DNA of 64,000 nt. It comes from Stereum hirsutum FP-91666 SS1 (lineage: Eukaryota; Basidiomycota; Agaricomycetes; Russulales; Stereaceae). Location: assembly GCF_000264905.1 (NCBI RefSeq), contig NW_006763131.1, forward strand, positions 1,413,253 to 1,477,252. The letters are read 5' to 3'. Of the stretch, positions 23,371 through 36,287 are shown piece after piece. Within the stretch, counting starts at the first letter, position 1, and each line of letters starts with the position of its first letter. The notes under the pieces are model-generated. The model worked only from the letters and a program-made list of their open reading frames with translations, did not search any database and was not told the origin of the DNA. The translations under genes were made by a program, and so were the position numbers.

Positions 23371-24192
23371 NNNNNNNNNNNNNNNNNNNNNNNNNNNNNN
23401 NNNNNNNNNNNNNNNNNNNNNNNNNNNNNNNNNNNNNNNNNNNNNNNNNNNNNNNNNNNNNNNNNNNNNNNNNNNNNNNNNNNNNNNNNNNNNNNNNNNN
23501 NNNNNNNNNNNNNNNNNNNNNNNNNNNNNNNNNNNNNNNNNNNNNNNNNNNNNNNNNNNNNNNNNNNNNNNNNNNNNNNNNNNNNNNNNNNNNNNNNNNN
23601 NNNNNNNNNNNNNNNNNNNNNNNNNNNNNNNNNNNNNNNNNNNNNNNNNNNNNNNNNNNNNNNNNNNNNNNNNNNNNNNNNNNNNNNNNNNNNNNNNNNN
23701 NNNNNNNNNNNNNNNNNNNNNNNNNNNNNNNNNNNNNNNNNNNNNNNNNNNNNNNNNNNNNNNNNNNNNNNNNNNNNNNNNNNNNNNNNNNNNNNNNNNN
23801 NNNNNNNNNNNNNNNNNNNNNNNNNNNNNNNNNNNNNNNNNNNNNNNNNNNNNNNNNNNNNNNNNNNNNNNNNNNNNNNNNNNNNNNNNNNNNNNNNNNN
23901 NNNNNNNNNNNNNNNNNNNNNNNNNNNNNNNNNNNNNNNNNNNNNNNNNNNNNNNNNNNNNNNNNNNNNNNNNNNNNNNNNNNNNNNNNNNNNNNNNNNN
24001 NNNNNNNNNNNNNNNNNNNNNNNNNNNNNNNNNNNNNNNNNNNNNNNNNNNNNNNNNNNNNNNNNNNNNNNNNNNNNNNNNNNNNNNNNNNNNNNNNNNN
24101 NNNNNNNNNNNNNNNNNNNNNNNNNNNNNNNNNNNNNNNNNNNNNNNNNNNNNNNNNNNNNNNNNNNNNNNNNNNNNNNNNNNNNNNNNNNN
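23371..24192. other. Assembly gap of 822 N
   Basis: An unbroken run of N. Long open frames across it are artefacts of translating N. Confidence 0.99.
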
Positions 24193-24852
24193 CTTTCTTC
24201 TACAATGAGACACTTAGATGGGATAGCATGTATACTCCGAGTTACGTAGGGTCAATAGTGTTGGTCTCTTGGTTATCCAGTTTCAACCTTCGCTAGCTAG
24301 TCGCTTTGAAGCCCTCATAGTATCTGTAACTGTATGTAGGCTCTGTTGTGTATTGTATTTTTTTTTGCCAATAAAATATACTACAAGTTGAGAGCCATAC
24401 ACGTTGAATTGTTGTGAGCAAACTTGGTGGCATACAATTGGTGACATTTACTGCGTGAGAGGGTTGATTCCCGCTCTGTGCGATGTGAGTGAATTCGGCA
24501 ATATAAAGGGTGGCTCTCAATCCCCTTCGTTTATACCGTGAGACAGATGAAATGTACCCCACACAGGTGAACTTTCTACCAGCAGGAGACTGAATGGAAT
24601 TAGGTTTACAGGTTTTCCTTCGGTTGACTTTCAACCTTTTCGAAGTGCACAGTGATGTATATCCAACCCGTAGGGCAGTATCTCACTGAATGAGGATTCT
24701 GCGTATGCGACGGCTGTCTCTGAAAAACCACAATGCCGTTATTCTAATTCTGATTCAAACTGCTACCAAATTCAAACCCGAAGACCGTAAAATCACACAT
24801 TCTCGCGCCATATAGTACCTCAACTCAGGCCCACCATTGATAGCCAAACCCC
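24193..24852. other. Intergenic stretch after the gap, nothing recognised
   Basis: AT-richer sequence with short pyrimidine and purine runs. It is likely 3' flank of the gapped gene on one side and of Rav1 on the other. No gene is supported. Confidence 0.5.
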
Positions 24853-27800
24853 TCAGAAAAATGCATTCATATCGAACTCAGGTACCTGCACATCATGTTT
24901 CGCCGACTTCATCAAGCTCCCCATCCCCGCCTTCCTCGCCACCAAATCTCCCTCGTCCTCCTTCATCTTCTCTTCCCCTTCCCTTACTGGTAGCCCTCCC
25001 TCTCCATCAATCGAAAGCGATAGCGAGGTCCGTGACTGAGCACCGTCGCCGTTGAGGTTGGTCGTGGGTGTAAGGGCAGCGTTGGCGTTTTGCTCGACAG
25101 GCTCGGGCGAAGGTCGTCGTGTGGGCGGCTGCGTCGATACGTCCATGTCTATGAGGATAGACGATCGTCGGCGCATAGCTGGGCCGAGTGCGAACAATCG
25201 ACGTGCAGATGTTGGGCTCGGAGGGGCTTCGTGCGCATGTGATGTCGGAGGATCGTGCGACACAGTTGAGGGTCTATCAAACGACCAGGAGCGGACAAGG
25301 TCGAGTGCGAGGACGTGGCAGCCTGTGACAAAGATTCAATACCATGTTAGGTACAAGGAACCTGTTTGGTATCCACGCACCCATTTTCGTGAATACACGC
25401 GCGATCTGAAGAATGAAGTTGAACTCCAGCCGCCCCGAGATCTCGCTCGTGCCCTTCGCCGTCTGAAGCGTCTTGGCCTTCAGCTGTGAGAACAACAGCG
25501 CCAGACTCGGGTCGTCGTAATGTGGGCTCCCAATCTCCATGATCGCAGGACCGAAGAAGGATGTCGCGATGTCTTGCAGCGGCATCTACATACCAGGAAT
25601 CATCAGGACTTACATACGCGACATGAAGAAGGGCATTTTAGAAGCAGCAACTTACGACAAGTATCCGCACCGCCAAGTCCCTTCTCCTCAAGAGCCAAAA
25701 TGCCCAACTCGCGAGCCACCTATTCCCACTCTTGAACGCGAGCGGAATTACGGTGCCATTAAGCACTCCCTGCAATATCGGTCCCTCATCGCTCTGCTCG
25801 ACGATCCGACAAAGTGCGACGGCAAGCTGAAAGTCGTTTAGTTGCTTGATGCACACATTTACCGCGTCTTTCAGACTACCACCGAGGATGAAGAATGCCG
25901 CTGCATATTCTGAGTAGAGAGATAAAAGTCAGCCGTCCTCCCCTCAACACAGACTTGAATTCCACGAGAGGCGAGAGAATGGAAGTGAAGGGAAAGGAAG
26001 AAAACACGCACCGAACCGTCGCTTGCTCAACAGCGCAAACGCATTCTTCATCGCCGCAGTCCTCCACCTCGCCTGCCGAAAATCGTTGTTCAAGAACTTC
26101 AGCATCACCTGCTGCTCCTTGTGCCACGCCGCCTGCCTCCAAAGCCCATGCACGAGCTTCGACTTTCCGAGCGCGAAGTAGAAGAGCGAACAGGCGACGG
26201 GATCGCGCGCGTCGTTCGCCATGTACTCGTTCCGCGCGATGACCTCCATATGCGATTTCTGAGACCATCCATCCATCCATCCATCCATCCGCAAATTTGC
26301 ATTGTGTCAGCACATCGCTTCCACTCAAAAATAGTCGAACTGTGACATTACCATAGCGTCCAACCCATTCAACCACAAAAACACCCCCAGCGCCCGCGCC
26401 TCGCTCCACGTCATCTTCCCCCCCTCACACGCCGCCACCGATGTAGTCAACAACAGCCCCTGACTCTCACTATGGAACGCCCAGATCATATCCCGATACC
26501 TCAATCGTGCTCGCCAGCCCGCCGCGCGACGGGCGGCTCCGGGTTCGGCGTGGGGGGAGGGGCTGTTCGGTGCGGAGGCGCGGTGGTTGAGGATGTAGAA
26601 GGAGCGCATGGAGATGAGGTATCGGAGGCCGTTGGCGTCGAGGGCGCGCCGCGATTCGTCGACCTGAGCGAAAGGTGAAAGAGAATCGGTGTGAGGGGAC
26701 GAGAGGGGCGAAAATGAATGGAGTGGGGACTTACTTCGAGGGTGGCTTGGATGAGGACGAGTAGATGGGCGTGCTCATTCGGTGTGAGATGCGGTAGGGG
26801 GTGTTCTTCGAGTTGGGTGAGCAACTTCTCGACGAGGTCGCGAGAGAAGCCTTCGTCCTCATTTCTAAGAAATCGATCAGCTAAAAAGTAGGCCAAAAAA
26901 AGGACTGAGCTGGGTGAAAAAAATGAGACGTACTCATCGTTCTGCTCCGGAATATCAAACAACGATATATACTGCTTTCGATGTCGCCCGTTCACCTATC
27001 ACACAATCACAAATCCTCCATGAGCTCACTCCATCGCCTTCTTCCCCTCCTGAAAAATCGGGAACGAGAAAGAACCACTCACCGCAGTATGCATCTGCTC
27101 CTTCCTCAAAAAATGATCCACCGGCACCTCCGTCCACACAAACCTCCCCCCTGCCTCCCTCGCTCTCTGTACGTTCTTCGCCAGATTCACGATGATCTCC
27201 TTCACTAGCTCCATTTTCTCTAGAGGACCAGATGGTCAATTCAGCATGATGCGTGATATGCGAAGGAGACGGTTGACCCACCCCATAATAAGCACTGCAA
27301 CAACATCTGCGGATGATACTCCTCCAGCGGCCCATTCAGCCTCGCCACATGCTCGAACAAGCTCTCCGGCTCATCCGCCTCGTCCACTGGCTTCTCGCCA
27401 AAGTCAGAGGACACGCTCCGGCCCTTCTCCCCATAGAGACACATCTGCCGATCCGAACCGACCAACAATGCCCCGTGCGCGAGCCAAATCGAATCACTGA
27501 TCGGATGTGGCAGCATCCTGTGTCGCAAAATCAACGCAAAACATTCATCGGTCAGCACAATGCCACCAACGTCCCCTTATTTTCAAAAAATGCAGAGACA
27601 ACGCGGAGAGGCGAAGGAGGGAAAGGGGGAGAAGAGAAAGAAAATTGAACACATACTCCCTAACATCAATCCTCCTCACGACCCCCCACCCCGCCGCCGC
27701 GCTCTCCCCCTCCTCAAAATACGTCATCCGCTGCTGACACAGTATATCGACATGGTGCGCGAACCCGACGGCGAGGATCGACTGCCCATCCGGGGTCGAG

Positions 27801-30800
27801 GACCAGTCGAGGTCGTTGATGGTGGTAGTGTTAGCGGACGATTGGCCCGGGGAGTCGTAGGGGACGATATTGGAATATTCCAGCCCAGACGCGAATTCCG
27901 ATTCCTTCGAATCCCAGATCGTCAGTTCCTCGCCCCGTTCGCTCGGGACGACTAATACACCCCCGCATCGTCAGCACCCCATCACACACGCCACTCCAAG
28001 GTATAAGTCGTCAGGTTCAAAAAAACGCAACGCACCAAGCACAGTCTTCTTCGCCGAACTACACCTCGCCATCCTTATCCCCCTCCTCCCCGTCCTCACC
28101 CTGCCCGTCCTCCTCCATCCTCCCCCGCCCCCAACCCCGCCACCGGACCCAGCTCCCTCCTCCGGGACCCAGAACGTGAGGTCTCCGTCCTGAGCAACGC
28201 CTAGTAAGACGTCGTGCGCTACGTTCGTTTGTGTTCTCCCGCCACCACTTCCTCCACCGCCAGCACCACCACCACTCCACGCCATCGGATCCACCGGCAA
28301 AATAAACGCCATAGCATCCCCATCCCCAATCTCCCCGCCCAATGTCGTCTCGCTATGCATCCACAGCCTTGGCTCCTCATGCTCAGACGTTGACTCCTGC
28401 CCAGGCACCCCATCCGCCGACCCCATCGTAGCATGCACATGCAATATCGAAGGCACTCCACCCCCGCCCTCGCCACCCACCTCCGTGATCCCAAAAATAC
28501 ACTCATGCCGCCCCGAAACAGGAGGAAGCGAGAAGAGCGAGGAGACGCGTGGGATGCGAAGCGTGAGTGGTGCGGGGGAGGTGGGAAGGTGTAGGGTGAG
28601 GAGGTTGGAGGTATTGGAGTAGGTTGCGAATGTGCGTCCTTGAGGGCGTCAGAAAACAAAGTAATAAAAACAAAGTGAAAAATAAATCAGTGGCTGTACA
28701 TCACGGTTAAAAAATCCAAGGTGGATGTTTTGTGTGATTTTCTGTTCTGTAGGTACGCTTCTCGGAATTCGTCCTAGCCGAGCATTAGATGCAGAGCTAA
28801 CACCTCAACGGAGATACTTTCTTTGTATCATGAATCATGCCCGGAACAGGTCAAGGGATGCCCACCCTGCAGGAGAGATATATGGTTATGAGGCACGGGT
28901 GCAACGTGATTGTTTATTCGGCGATGCTCAAAAAGGAAGATAGCAGCTAACCATTGAGCTGCGATCTTCATTTCGAGGCTTTGTCGAGCGGTGAAACACA
29001 TATTTTCCGCATGGGAAGTCATCCAGTCATCCAAGATTCGTCCAGCCCAGGCCAAGACTCCCCCTCGCAAAGAAAAAAAGAACACAGACATACCTCCATC
29101 AAGCACGACCACCCGATCCGCGCTCTCCCACCTCCCTCTCCTTCCTAACCTCGTCCCTCTATCCTGATCCTGCTCATTATCTTGCTCGAGCGTCCACACC
29201 TCCCCGCCCTTCTCCCGCACGACACCCACCGCCCTCCCATCCGGGGTCCGCACGAATCTTAGGATCCTCGACTCTTGCCCTCTTTCATCCCCCTTTTCAC
29301 TTCTTCCACGCCTTTCGCCCTTGCTCTTTTCGCCTTCGTCCCGCCCCTCGTTGTGCTCAGCTGCAGATTTCTCCCCACCCCGCGCTATAACCCTCAACCC
29401 TCCACTCCCTCCAAAGAATTCCTTCGGCTCAAGCTCGAACGATGTGAGGTGCGGGTATGTTATCAGTGTCAGCGTGAGTTGCGTTGTGTTCTTTGCTTGG
29501 CCGAGATTCGGATGGGGAAGGATATGCAGGTGCGAGGGGGTGGATGAGGGAGAGGGTGAGAGGAATGCCGGTGCGGTCTGTAAGAGTGTGAAGTGTCGGA
29601 GGAGGGTGGGTGGTCTGCGGTCGATGTTCTGTTACTCATGATCAGTGATATACACAGTTAGTAGGAGATTGGAAAGAGAAGTGGAAGGTAGAAGAACGTA
29701 CAGCGACGGCAGTGACGACGACAGCCCCATCCGGGAGCACCCGCAAGAACAGATCCCATCCCTCTTCTTGTATCTCCCTCAGCTTTCTTATTCTCAGTTT
29801 CGCTTCTTCGTCTTCGTTTTCGTCTTCGCTCTGTGACTCCGAATGCTGTTTGAGTATCCGATCGAGGGCGTCACCCATGATTTCTCTATCGAGCCAGAAC
29901 ACGGACGATCCATGGGACGTGGACGGAGAAGAAGAAGGAGAAGGAGATAGGAGCGAAGGGTGGACAGAGGAGAATAGGTCGAGCGATGCGTGTAGTTGGA
30001 GGTGTTGTGGTGCGTCGAGAACGGGGAGGAAGATGCGGAGTGTCGAATCTGCGGTGATGGTGTATAGAATAAGATCGTCCCTACATTCAATTTACCCCAC
30101 ATATAAGCCTAGTAAAGAAGCTGAAGAGCTAGAAGGCTAGAAGACAGACCGACTGGACGCCTGGGTGTGTCGCCAGGCTATGTTCGTCACGGGACGGAGA
30201 TGGGGTATGCCCTGCGTTTGTCGTCCAGAGGTGGTGAGGTACACGCGCACTGTATTATCTTGCTAGATGAATTGGTCAAGTCAAGCAAAGCAGATGATTA
30301 GGATGGGATACGTACTCGGGAGGTGGTGACGATGTGCATTAGCGAGGGGGAGAAGCGGACGCGAGTGGGCGAAGAAGAGGACTTGGATGACCATTTGATC
30401 GTCCATGTCGGGAGATCGTTCTCTAAGATGAGAGTATAGACTGAGAGGGAGGAGCTAGTGGCGACGGCGAGGAGACCTTGCGGTGTGCGTTAGCGCGGTG
30501 GTTGACTAGGGTAGTGTGGCGTGAGTAACAATGCATACCTGATCTGCAGTCGAGAGCGGTGATGGTCTGGGACTCGGGAAGCGTAAGAGATGAATGTATG
30601 CGCCAGGTATCATGCTGGACGCCGGAGAGAGACCAGGCCGCTATTCGGGAGCCCAGGGAGGCCACGATCTGGGCAGAAGGTGAGTGTATGCGCAGACAGG
30701 AGACGAGTATAACAGACGAGTTTCATTGCCGAGTCTACGGCGAGAGATGTGATAGAAGCATTGAGATGTCGCGTGGCAGGGTGGATGTCGGAGAAGGCGA

Positions 30801-30997
30801 GAGCACGGGCGAGGATGAGCGAGCGAGCATGGACGATGAGCACGACGTCTGCGGACGGATACAGCTGGTTTAAATGTCAGCGCAGGTCAGCATAGGTGAA
30901 TATATGCAGCACTGACGAGGAGAGAGCGGCCCGGGAGAGAAAGAAAGGTGAGGACGTGGACTGGCTGTGCTGCGTAGGACCTGATGAGCTCGAGCAT
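24853..30997 (-). CDS. RAV1: RAVE complex subunit Rav1 (DMXL-type V-ATPase regulator)
   Basis: Rav1 with Rav2 and Skp1 reassembles V1 with V0 of the vacuolar H+-ATPase, and its homologues are the rabconnectin/DMXL proteins. The start MLELIRSYAAQPVHVLTFLS is followed by a 51-nt intron and LYPSADVVLIVHARSL. Then come WD-like repeats (ASLGSRIAAWSLSG, DNTVRVYLTTSG, DDLILYTITADSTLRIFLP, DGDLTFWVPE, EELTIWDSKESE). The C-terminal Rav1p_C domain is clear: DSIWLAHGALLVGSDRQM, DMIWAFHSESQGLLLTT, HGLWRQAAWHKEQQVMLKFL, EYAAAFFILGGSLKDAVNVC, LARRRDLAVRIL-type helices and GCHVLALDLVRSWSFDRP. A disordered tail ends DVQVPEFDMNAFF at 24853. There are at least 15 exons, with Gly-rich and acidic insertions in the middle (about 28060-28480 and 29230-29330). 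Confidence 0.9.
26265..26290. repeat. (CCAT)n microsatellite within a Rav1 intron
   Basis: Six tandem CCAT units plus CC, lying between the exon ending NGLDAM and the exon starting KSHMEVIARNEY. It is likely polymorphic in length. Confidence 0.9.
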
Positions 30998-31131
30998 GTC
31001 GCGGTGTTCAGGAGGCGAGTGGCGAGGATCGACGCGCAGGCGACGCGTCTGTGGCCCACGTGGCTGGCGTCATACTTAAGGTCCGCCTCTGCATCCCGCT
31101 ACAGCGCGTCTTGCATGCGACCGCTCCCCCA
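30998..31131. promoter_or_regulatory. 134-bp bidirectional promoter between Rav1 and the fasciclin gene
   Basis: The predicted starts of Rav1 (30997, minus) and the multi-fasciclin gene (31132, plus) are 134 bp apart, so both leaders and core promoters must share this stretch or overlap the genes. No clear TATA box is seen. Confidence 0.5.
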
Positions 31132-34001
31132 ATGCGTCTCTTAGCCCTCCTCCCCCTTTCTCTCCTTGCCCTCGCCGTCGACGCTGCCTCAGATGTCCTC
31201 CAGGCCCCCTTGCATTCAGCCCCCGCTCCGCTTTCTGTAACTATCGTAGACGCCCTCGGCAATGACCCGGACTACGAGCTCCTCCTCAAGCTCCTCCGTC
31301 GGGCGAAGCTTATCCCTACTCTCAATAAACTTAATGGCTCCACCTTCTTTGCTCCCACAAACGACGCTATCCGTCAACACAACTCCCTTAATCTTCTCGC
31401 TCATGACCCAATACACGACGACGACTCCCTGGCAGACAACATTCAAGAGAAGCTCCGCCAGGACCTATTCTACCATCTCCTAAACTATACTATCGTCCTC
31501 CCTGTCGAACAGGATATTCAGGTCCTCAAGACCCTCCATTACCCACACAAACCCCTCCAACCACCCACTCACCAGCCCCCGCCCGGCCCTCCGTGGATGC
31601 CCACACCCGGTGGCACCCTCGGCGGCGAGCCACAGCGCCTCCGTCTCGTCTCCCGGGACGGCGAAGTGCATGTCGGCGTGGACGCTTTCGGAAGCGGAGG
31701 TGCAAAGGTGATCAAGGGCCTCAACGCCACCTCCAACGGCGTTCTCGTCGGAATAGACAGGGTCCTTGCCGTACCTCCAGACTTGGGTGCGTGCCTCTCC
31801 GCTTCTCCTTCGCCTGCATGCTCCGACTAACGAAACTCTATTTTTAATGAACAGCAAGCGTGGTGGCAGGCACTCCGTCTATATCCTATTTCCAGCGAAT
31901 CCTTACCCCAGAGCTCGCTCGATTACTCAATTCATCGTCCGAGCTTACTCTCTTCTTGCCCGAAGATTCAGCGTGGGATGCGCTTCCTCCCATCGAGAGG
32001 CTCTACCTCGAAAGCGAGTTCGCTTCCGACGACCTCTACCGTATCTTCAACATGCATGCCGTATCGCTCGATTCCGTGAAATGGTCAGAGTCATTCGAGC
32101 CCGCTGTCAACCGTCAGTCGCACTTTGCCACCCCTTCCTGTTCCGTTTTTAGCTGACATAGCCATTTTGTAGTCACCACCGTTGATGGACAGACCCTCGA
32201 GATCGTCACGACGCCCGACAAGGTCCTCGTGTCCGACGCAGAGCTCAAGCAACCCGACATCTACGCCGCCAACGGCGTCCTCCACACCGTCTCCTCACTC
32301 CTCGTTCCCCCAGGTTCGCTCAAGATAACACCCGAGAAATACCTCCTCACGCTCAACTGCACGCGCTTCATCTCCCTCATCCACTCCGTCAACCTCACCC
32401 ACCTGATCAACGATACCGACGCGACGTACACCATTCTCGCCCCGCAAGACGACGCGATTTCCCTGTTCGGCGAGGACGAGTTGCCCGAGAAAGGAACCGA
32501 GGAACTCATGAAACTCTTGAAGTATCATTTCTTACCCGGGAAATGGAAAGCGGACAAGTTGAAGGACGGGATGTTGGTCGAGACATCACTCGACGAGGCC
32601 GGACTCGACGGGAAGAACCAAGTCCTTCCAGTCGAGGTGGGCGACCACCACGCAGACAAAGACGTACCATCCTCGATCCGTTTCGGTGACGCGTCCGTAG
32701 TCGGAGATCCTGTGCGCGTCGAGAACACCGACGTCCTCATCTACTTCATCTCCCGACCTCTCGTCCCCCCCGCCGACGCCATGGCCGTCTCGCTCCCCAA
32801 CCTCGACCTCTCCTCCTTCCTCGCCGCCATCTTCTCCGCCTCCCTCGCTGACATATTGAAGACCGCCCCTCGCACGACGCTCCTGATCCCACATAACGAA
32901 GCCTTCAAACGCCTCGGCATGCTCGTGAGCGACCATCTCCTCTCCGCTTCCTCTAAACAGGATCTCGAGAACGTTATATTGCATCATACGATCGACGACG
33001 TCGTCTATGCTCAGTCGTTCACGAACCGCACCGCACGCACCTATGCGACGCTCGAGGGCTCGGACCTCCACGTTAAGAGGACGGAGAACGGGACGCTCGT
33101 GATCAATGCCAGTGGCGGCTGGGACGGGCTCAGCTCGGAATTGTATTTGAAGAATACGCTCTCCCGCACCGGCGTCATCCACGAACTCTCGGACGTCCTC
33201 ATCCCGCGTTCGGTAGACCTTACCGTCGGCAAACTCGTCAAAGCGGCGAAGGGAACGACCATGGCGTCCTTAATCTCCAAAGCCGGCATGGAATGGATCT
33301 TAAACGGCACAGCGCCGCCGGACGACTCGAAATGGTCGAAAGAGTATGGATTGCAGGGTACGGGGTGGACTTTACTCTGTCCGACGGATGACGCGTTCAA
33401 GCATATCAATCTTACGAGGTTGTATGCGGATCAAGGCGCATTGGAGGCTATAGTCGGTCAACATCTGATTAAATCGGAGAAGAGACCGGATCTGGTGGAA
33501 ACACCGCCGAACAATAACAGACCGCTCTCCCTGGCGAACTCGGTTTCCTATCCGACGTTGTATTCGACGCTTGCGGATACTTCCTACGGCGACATCATAT
33601 TCCGCACCATCGACCTTTCCTCTCCTCCCAACTCCGGCTCTCACTCTTCCTCTCACTCTCTCTCCGCAGACCCCTCGTCCCCCTCCAACCTCGTCGTAGG
33701 AATCAAAGACGCCCGCGGCACCGACGGCACCGCCGACTGGGCCAAAATCACATCCTGGGGCCGTTCCACAACCGGCCCTGGGTCCGGCTCCGGCGGGGTC
33801 ATCCAGATCGACCGGCTCTTGCTTCCATATCATCCCCCGTGGTGGATCGAGTTTGGGCCGCCGGTGGTGGTGGGGGTGTTGGGATTGTTGGGGATTGTGG
33901 GATTTTGGTGGGGCGTGGGGAGGGTGTGGAGGAGGGATGCGGTGGAGGCGACTTATGAGCCTGTGGGGGGGTTTGAGGCGGATGGGGAGGAGGATGTTTA
34001 G
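31132..34001 (+). CDS. Multi-fasciclin (FAS1) membrane glycoprotein, Fsc1-like
   Basis: A type I membrane protein of about 915 residues in three exons. The start MRLLALLPLSLLALAVDAAS is a signal peptide. At least four FAS1 domains follow, each with the H1/H2-type motifs: LNGSTFFAPTNDAI; SSELTLFLPEDSAWDALP; ATYTILAPQDDAI; RTTLLIPHNEAFKRLG; and a fifth at TGWTLLCPTDDAFKHI. YH- or HH-type motifs end the domains, and N-glycosylation sites are numerous (NCT, NLT, NRT, NGT). One membrane helix near the C-terminus (VVVGVLGLLGIVGFWWGVG) is followed by a short acidic tail. This layout matches S. pombe Fsc1, a vacuolar protein needed for autophagosome-vacuole fusion. The vacuolar role is inferred; adhesion at the cell surface is the alternative. 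Confidence 0.88.
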
Positions 34002-34019
34002 GGGTTTTGTTGTTGTTGG

Positions 34020-34130
34020 TTCGTTCGCTCGCTCGTTCGTTCGTTCGGGAGATGAGTTGGGAGGTGGAGGGAAGGGGAGTAGGAGAGGAGAGGAGAGGAG
34101 GGAAAGGAGGGAAGGGAAGAGGAGGAGGTG
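34020..34130. repeat. TTCG tetranucleotide run and purine-rich tract
   Basis: GTTCG/CTCG repeats at about 34018-34046 are followed by a G/A tract (GGAGAGGAGAGGAGAGG and onward to about 34128) in the 3' flank of the fasciclin gene. A second purine-rich degenerate tract (GGGAATGGAACCGG-like units) lies at about 34690-34775. Confidence 0.7.
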
Positions 34131-34805
34131 CTGTTTATTTGGGCATTGTGGATTTTTGTGTACGTTATGGGTTCAAGTTGTAGTAGTGAAGCCGGTTTAT
34201 TATAGTACAAAGTACAATTGCCGTTTTTTGTTTTTACACTGTATTGCATGCACTGTGCATATGACGCTGGGATGTCTATGTCGATGTCGATAATTTCGTT
34301 TTCGTTTTCGTTGTTCGTTGTTTCATATGGTATATGTAAATTTGGGTGGTCGTTATTTGGTGGTATGGTGTAGCGAGCGTGCGTGTATCCCCCTTTGAGG
34401 GTTGGCGTGGTGATTCACGTTCGTACGTTCGTTTTTGGAGGTTTGGAATTTGCATTGTCACATCTTGTATTTTAGACATTCATATCGTATTATATTTTTC
34501 GAGATAAATACACGCTTTAGCATATTCTACGTACATGCGCACCGGTACCCTTCAATGGTTCGGCGGTGTGACTCTGAGCGAGACCGACCGACTGACCGAG
34601 TAAGTGAGCACCCGATTGGGAAATATGATTGTTCGGTGTTCGGTGTTCGGATTGGATGGAACCGGGGGCGTGGCGCGAGCGGACACGGATGGGCAAGCGG
34701 AAATGGACAAGGGAATGGAACCGGCACGGGAAGGGAAACGGACGCGGAAAGGGGAAAGGAAAGGGACACGATGGTGAGGTCAGAATCCGATTTGATGTAC
34801 TCAAG

Positions 34806-35760
34806 TTACTGTATTGATAACTGAGTCATTGAGAGATCCACGCTTGAAGGATACTGTACCGACGGTGTCCAACCGTGAGTATTTCGAACTCCCCAATACC
34901 CTCCAGTATTTTCAACCGCCAAGTTGAAAGAAAGCCCCGTTCCGCTGCCGTTCTCGCCTTGCACCTTCGCCACCAAGATGGCATCGTTAGAGATAGACTT
35001 TACAAAAAGGGAGTGTCTGGTAAATGGCAAGTTTAGAGTTAGTCACGGGCGCTTTGGAGACTCGGATGGTAAAGAGAGTAGAGGAAAACATATTCATTCG
35101 ATGTCAGAGTTTCGATACGACTCGAATTTCATGACTGAATCCCGTCCTATCACGGTCACGTTCCTTCTCTCCATCCTTCTCCGGTGACGGCGACCTGGAA
35201 GTCCACCCAGCTCCTTCTTACTCTCCACCATACCGTTCATTTAATTATGCGGACCAGTAACTCACTGCCCCTCACACTTTTGAGATGTCTTTGCCAGCGG
35301 GAATGACTTGTATGAGTTACTAGAATAATTCGAACATAGGCTTGACGACGGACCTTGATGGAACCGGGCCCGTGGAACGTTGAGAGCACGAATGTATCTA
35401 TGAAAAGGGTTTAACAACGTCAGTGAGAACACGGGTTCTTGGATGGCTAAACATGGGTGTAATTCTGTTAAAGCTCTTACGACGGTAGGGGTAGTAGCAG
35501 GATGCAAAGCGCAGGAGGGGATGCGGATGTCGCATCCTCTGGGCTCTTCTCTTTCTCTCGACATCTCGCTTGGGAGAGCTAGGTAAATCAATCGTGTGTG
35601 CGCTCCAATAACAGATGCCAGCGTAGAATAAAATATCTGAACATGCAGAGTCTATCTAAGCCAATCACTGTCAGTATGAGTAAGTAGGGCAGATTTGAAG
35701 GACTTAACCTGCTGAGAAAGTTTGGTTCGGATTCAGATCGAGCGTCATAATGGCGACTGT
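34806..35760 (-). other. Unresolved possible multi-exon gene
   Basis: Several minus-strand segments look protein-like and are bounded by plausible splice sites: MTLDLNPNQTFSA, then IDSACSDILFYAGICYW, EEPRGCDIRIPSCALHPA, EPVFSLTLLNPF, DTFVLSTFHGPGSIK, and VAKVQGENGSGTGLSFNLAV near the 3' side. I could not find one consistent set of junctions, and I do not recognise a family. It may be a real small gene, a non-coding transcript or a decayed copy. Confidence 0.3.
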
Positions 35761-36287
35761 CATCGCAGAGCAGCTTCATAGATGGTACGAGAGTGTGGAG
35801 CAGAGACAAATCAAGGGAACAGATACAGACATTAAGTATTCTGATCCTGTCAGACTCGGAGCGGAAGGCGCCACCGTCCACCACGGAAAGCTCCGGCGGC
35901 TTTGGTTCCTAACAACACCAAATAGCCAAGCGCGTGTCGAGATCGGAACTACGACGCGCCTTCAACGCGATCGCGAACCTACCTAACTCACTCCACCCGT
36001 CCTACCACTTGCCAAAGGATTATCTGTGGTCACACCCGATTCACTGATACAACAGTGCTTCCAGCTCAGCAGCATCCTGTCTTCCTTACGTCCATCCTTG
36101 TACTATCAACCCCAACGTCACGGTGCTCGGAGAAGTTACGGCTGCCTTGATTTGAACGGCGTTTGCCAATCAAAAGTTCGTCAAATAACGGAAAAGTGAG
36201 GTACTACGAAAGAAGGAAGGAATTTAGTATCTACCACCTGCTGATCCCGGCTCAGGTTTTTCTCGTTTTCGGATACTATTTCGCGTC

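Noticed and set aside
23034..24296. Long open frames of 289-420 residues on both strands
   Set aside because: They consist almost entirely of N translated as X across the assembly gap.
25876..26409. Frames of 116-177 residues around the CCAT microsatellite
   Set aside because: One frame holds true Rav1 exons; the extension through GWMDGWMDG is only translation of the intronic repeat.
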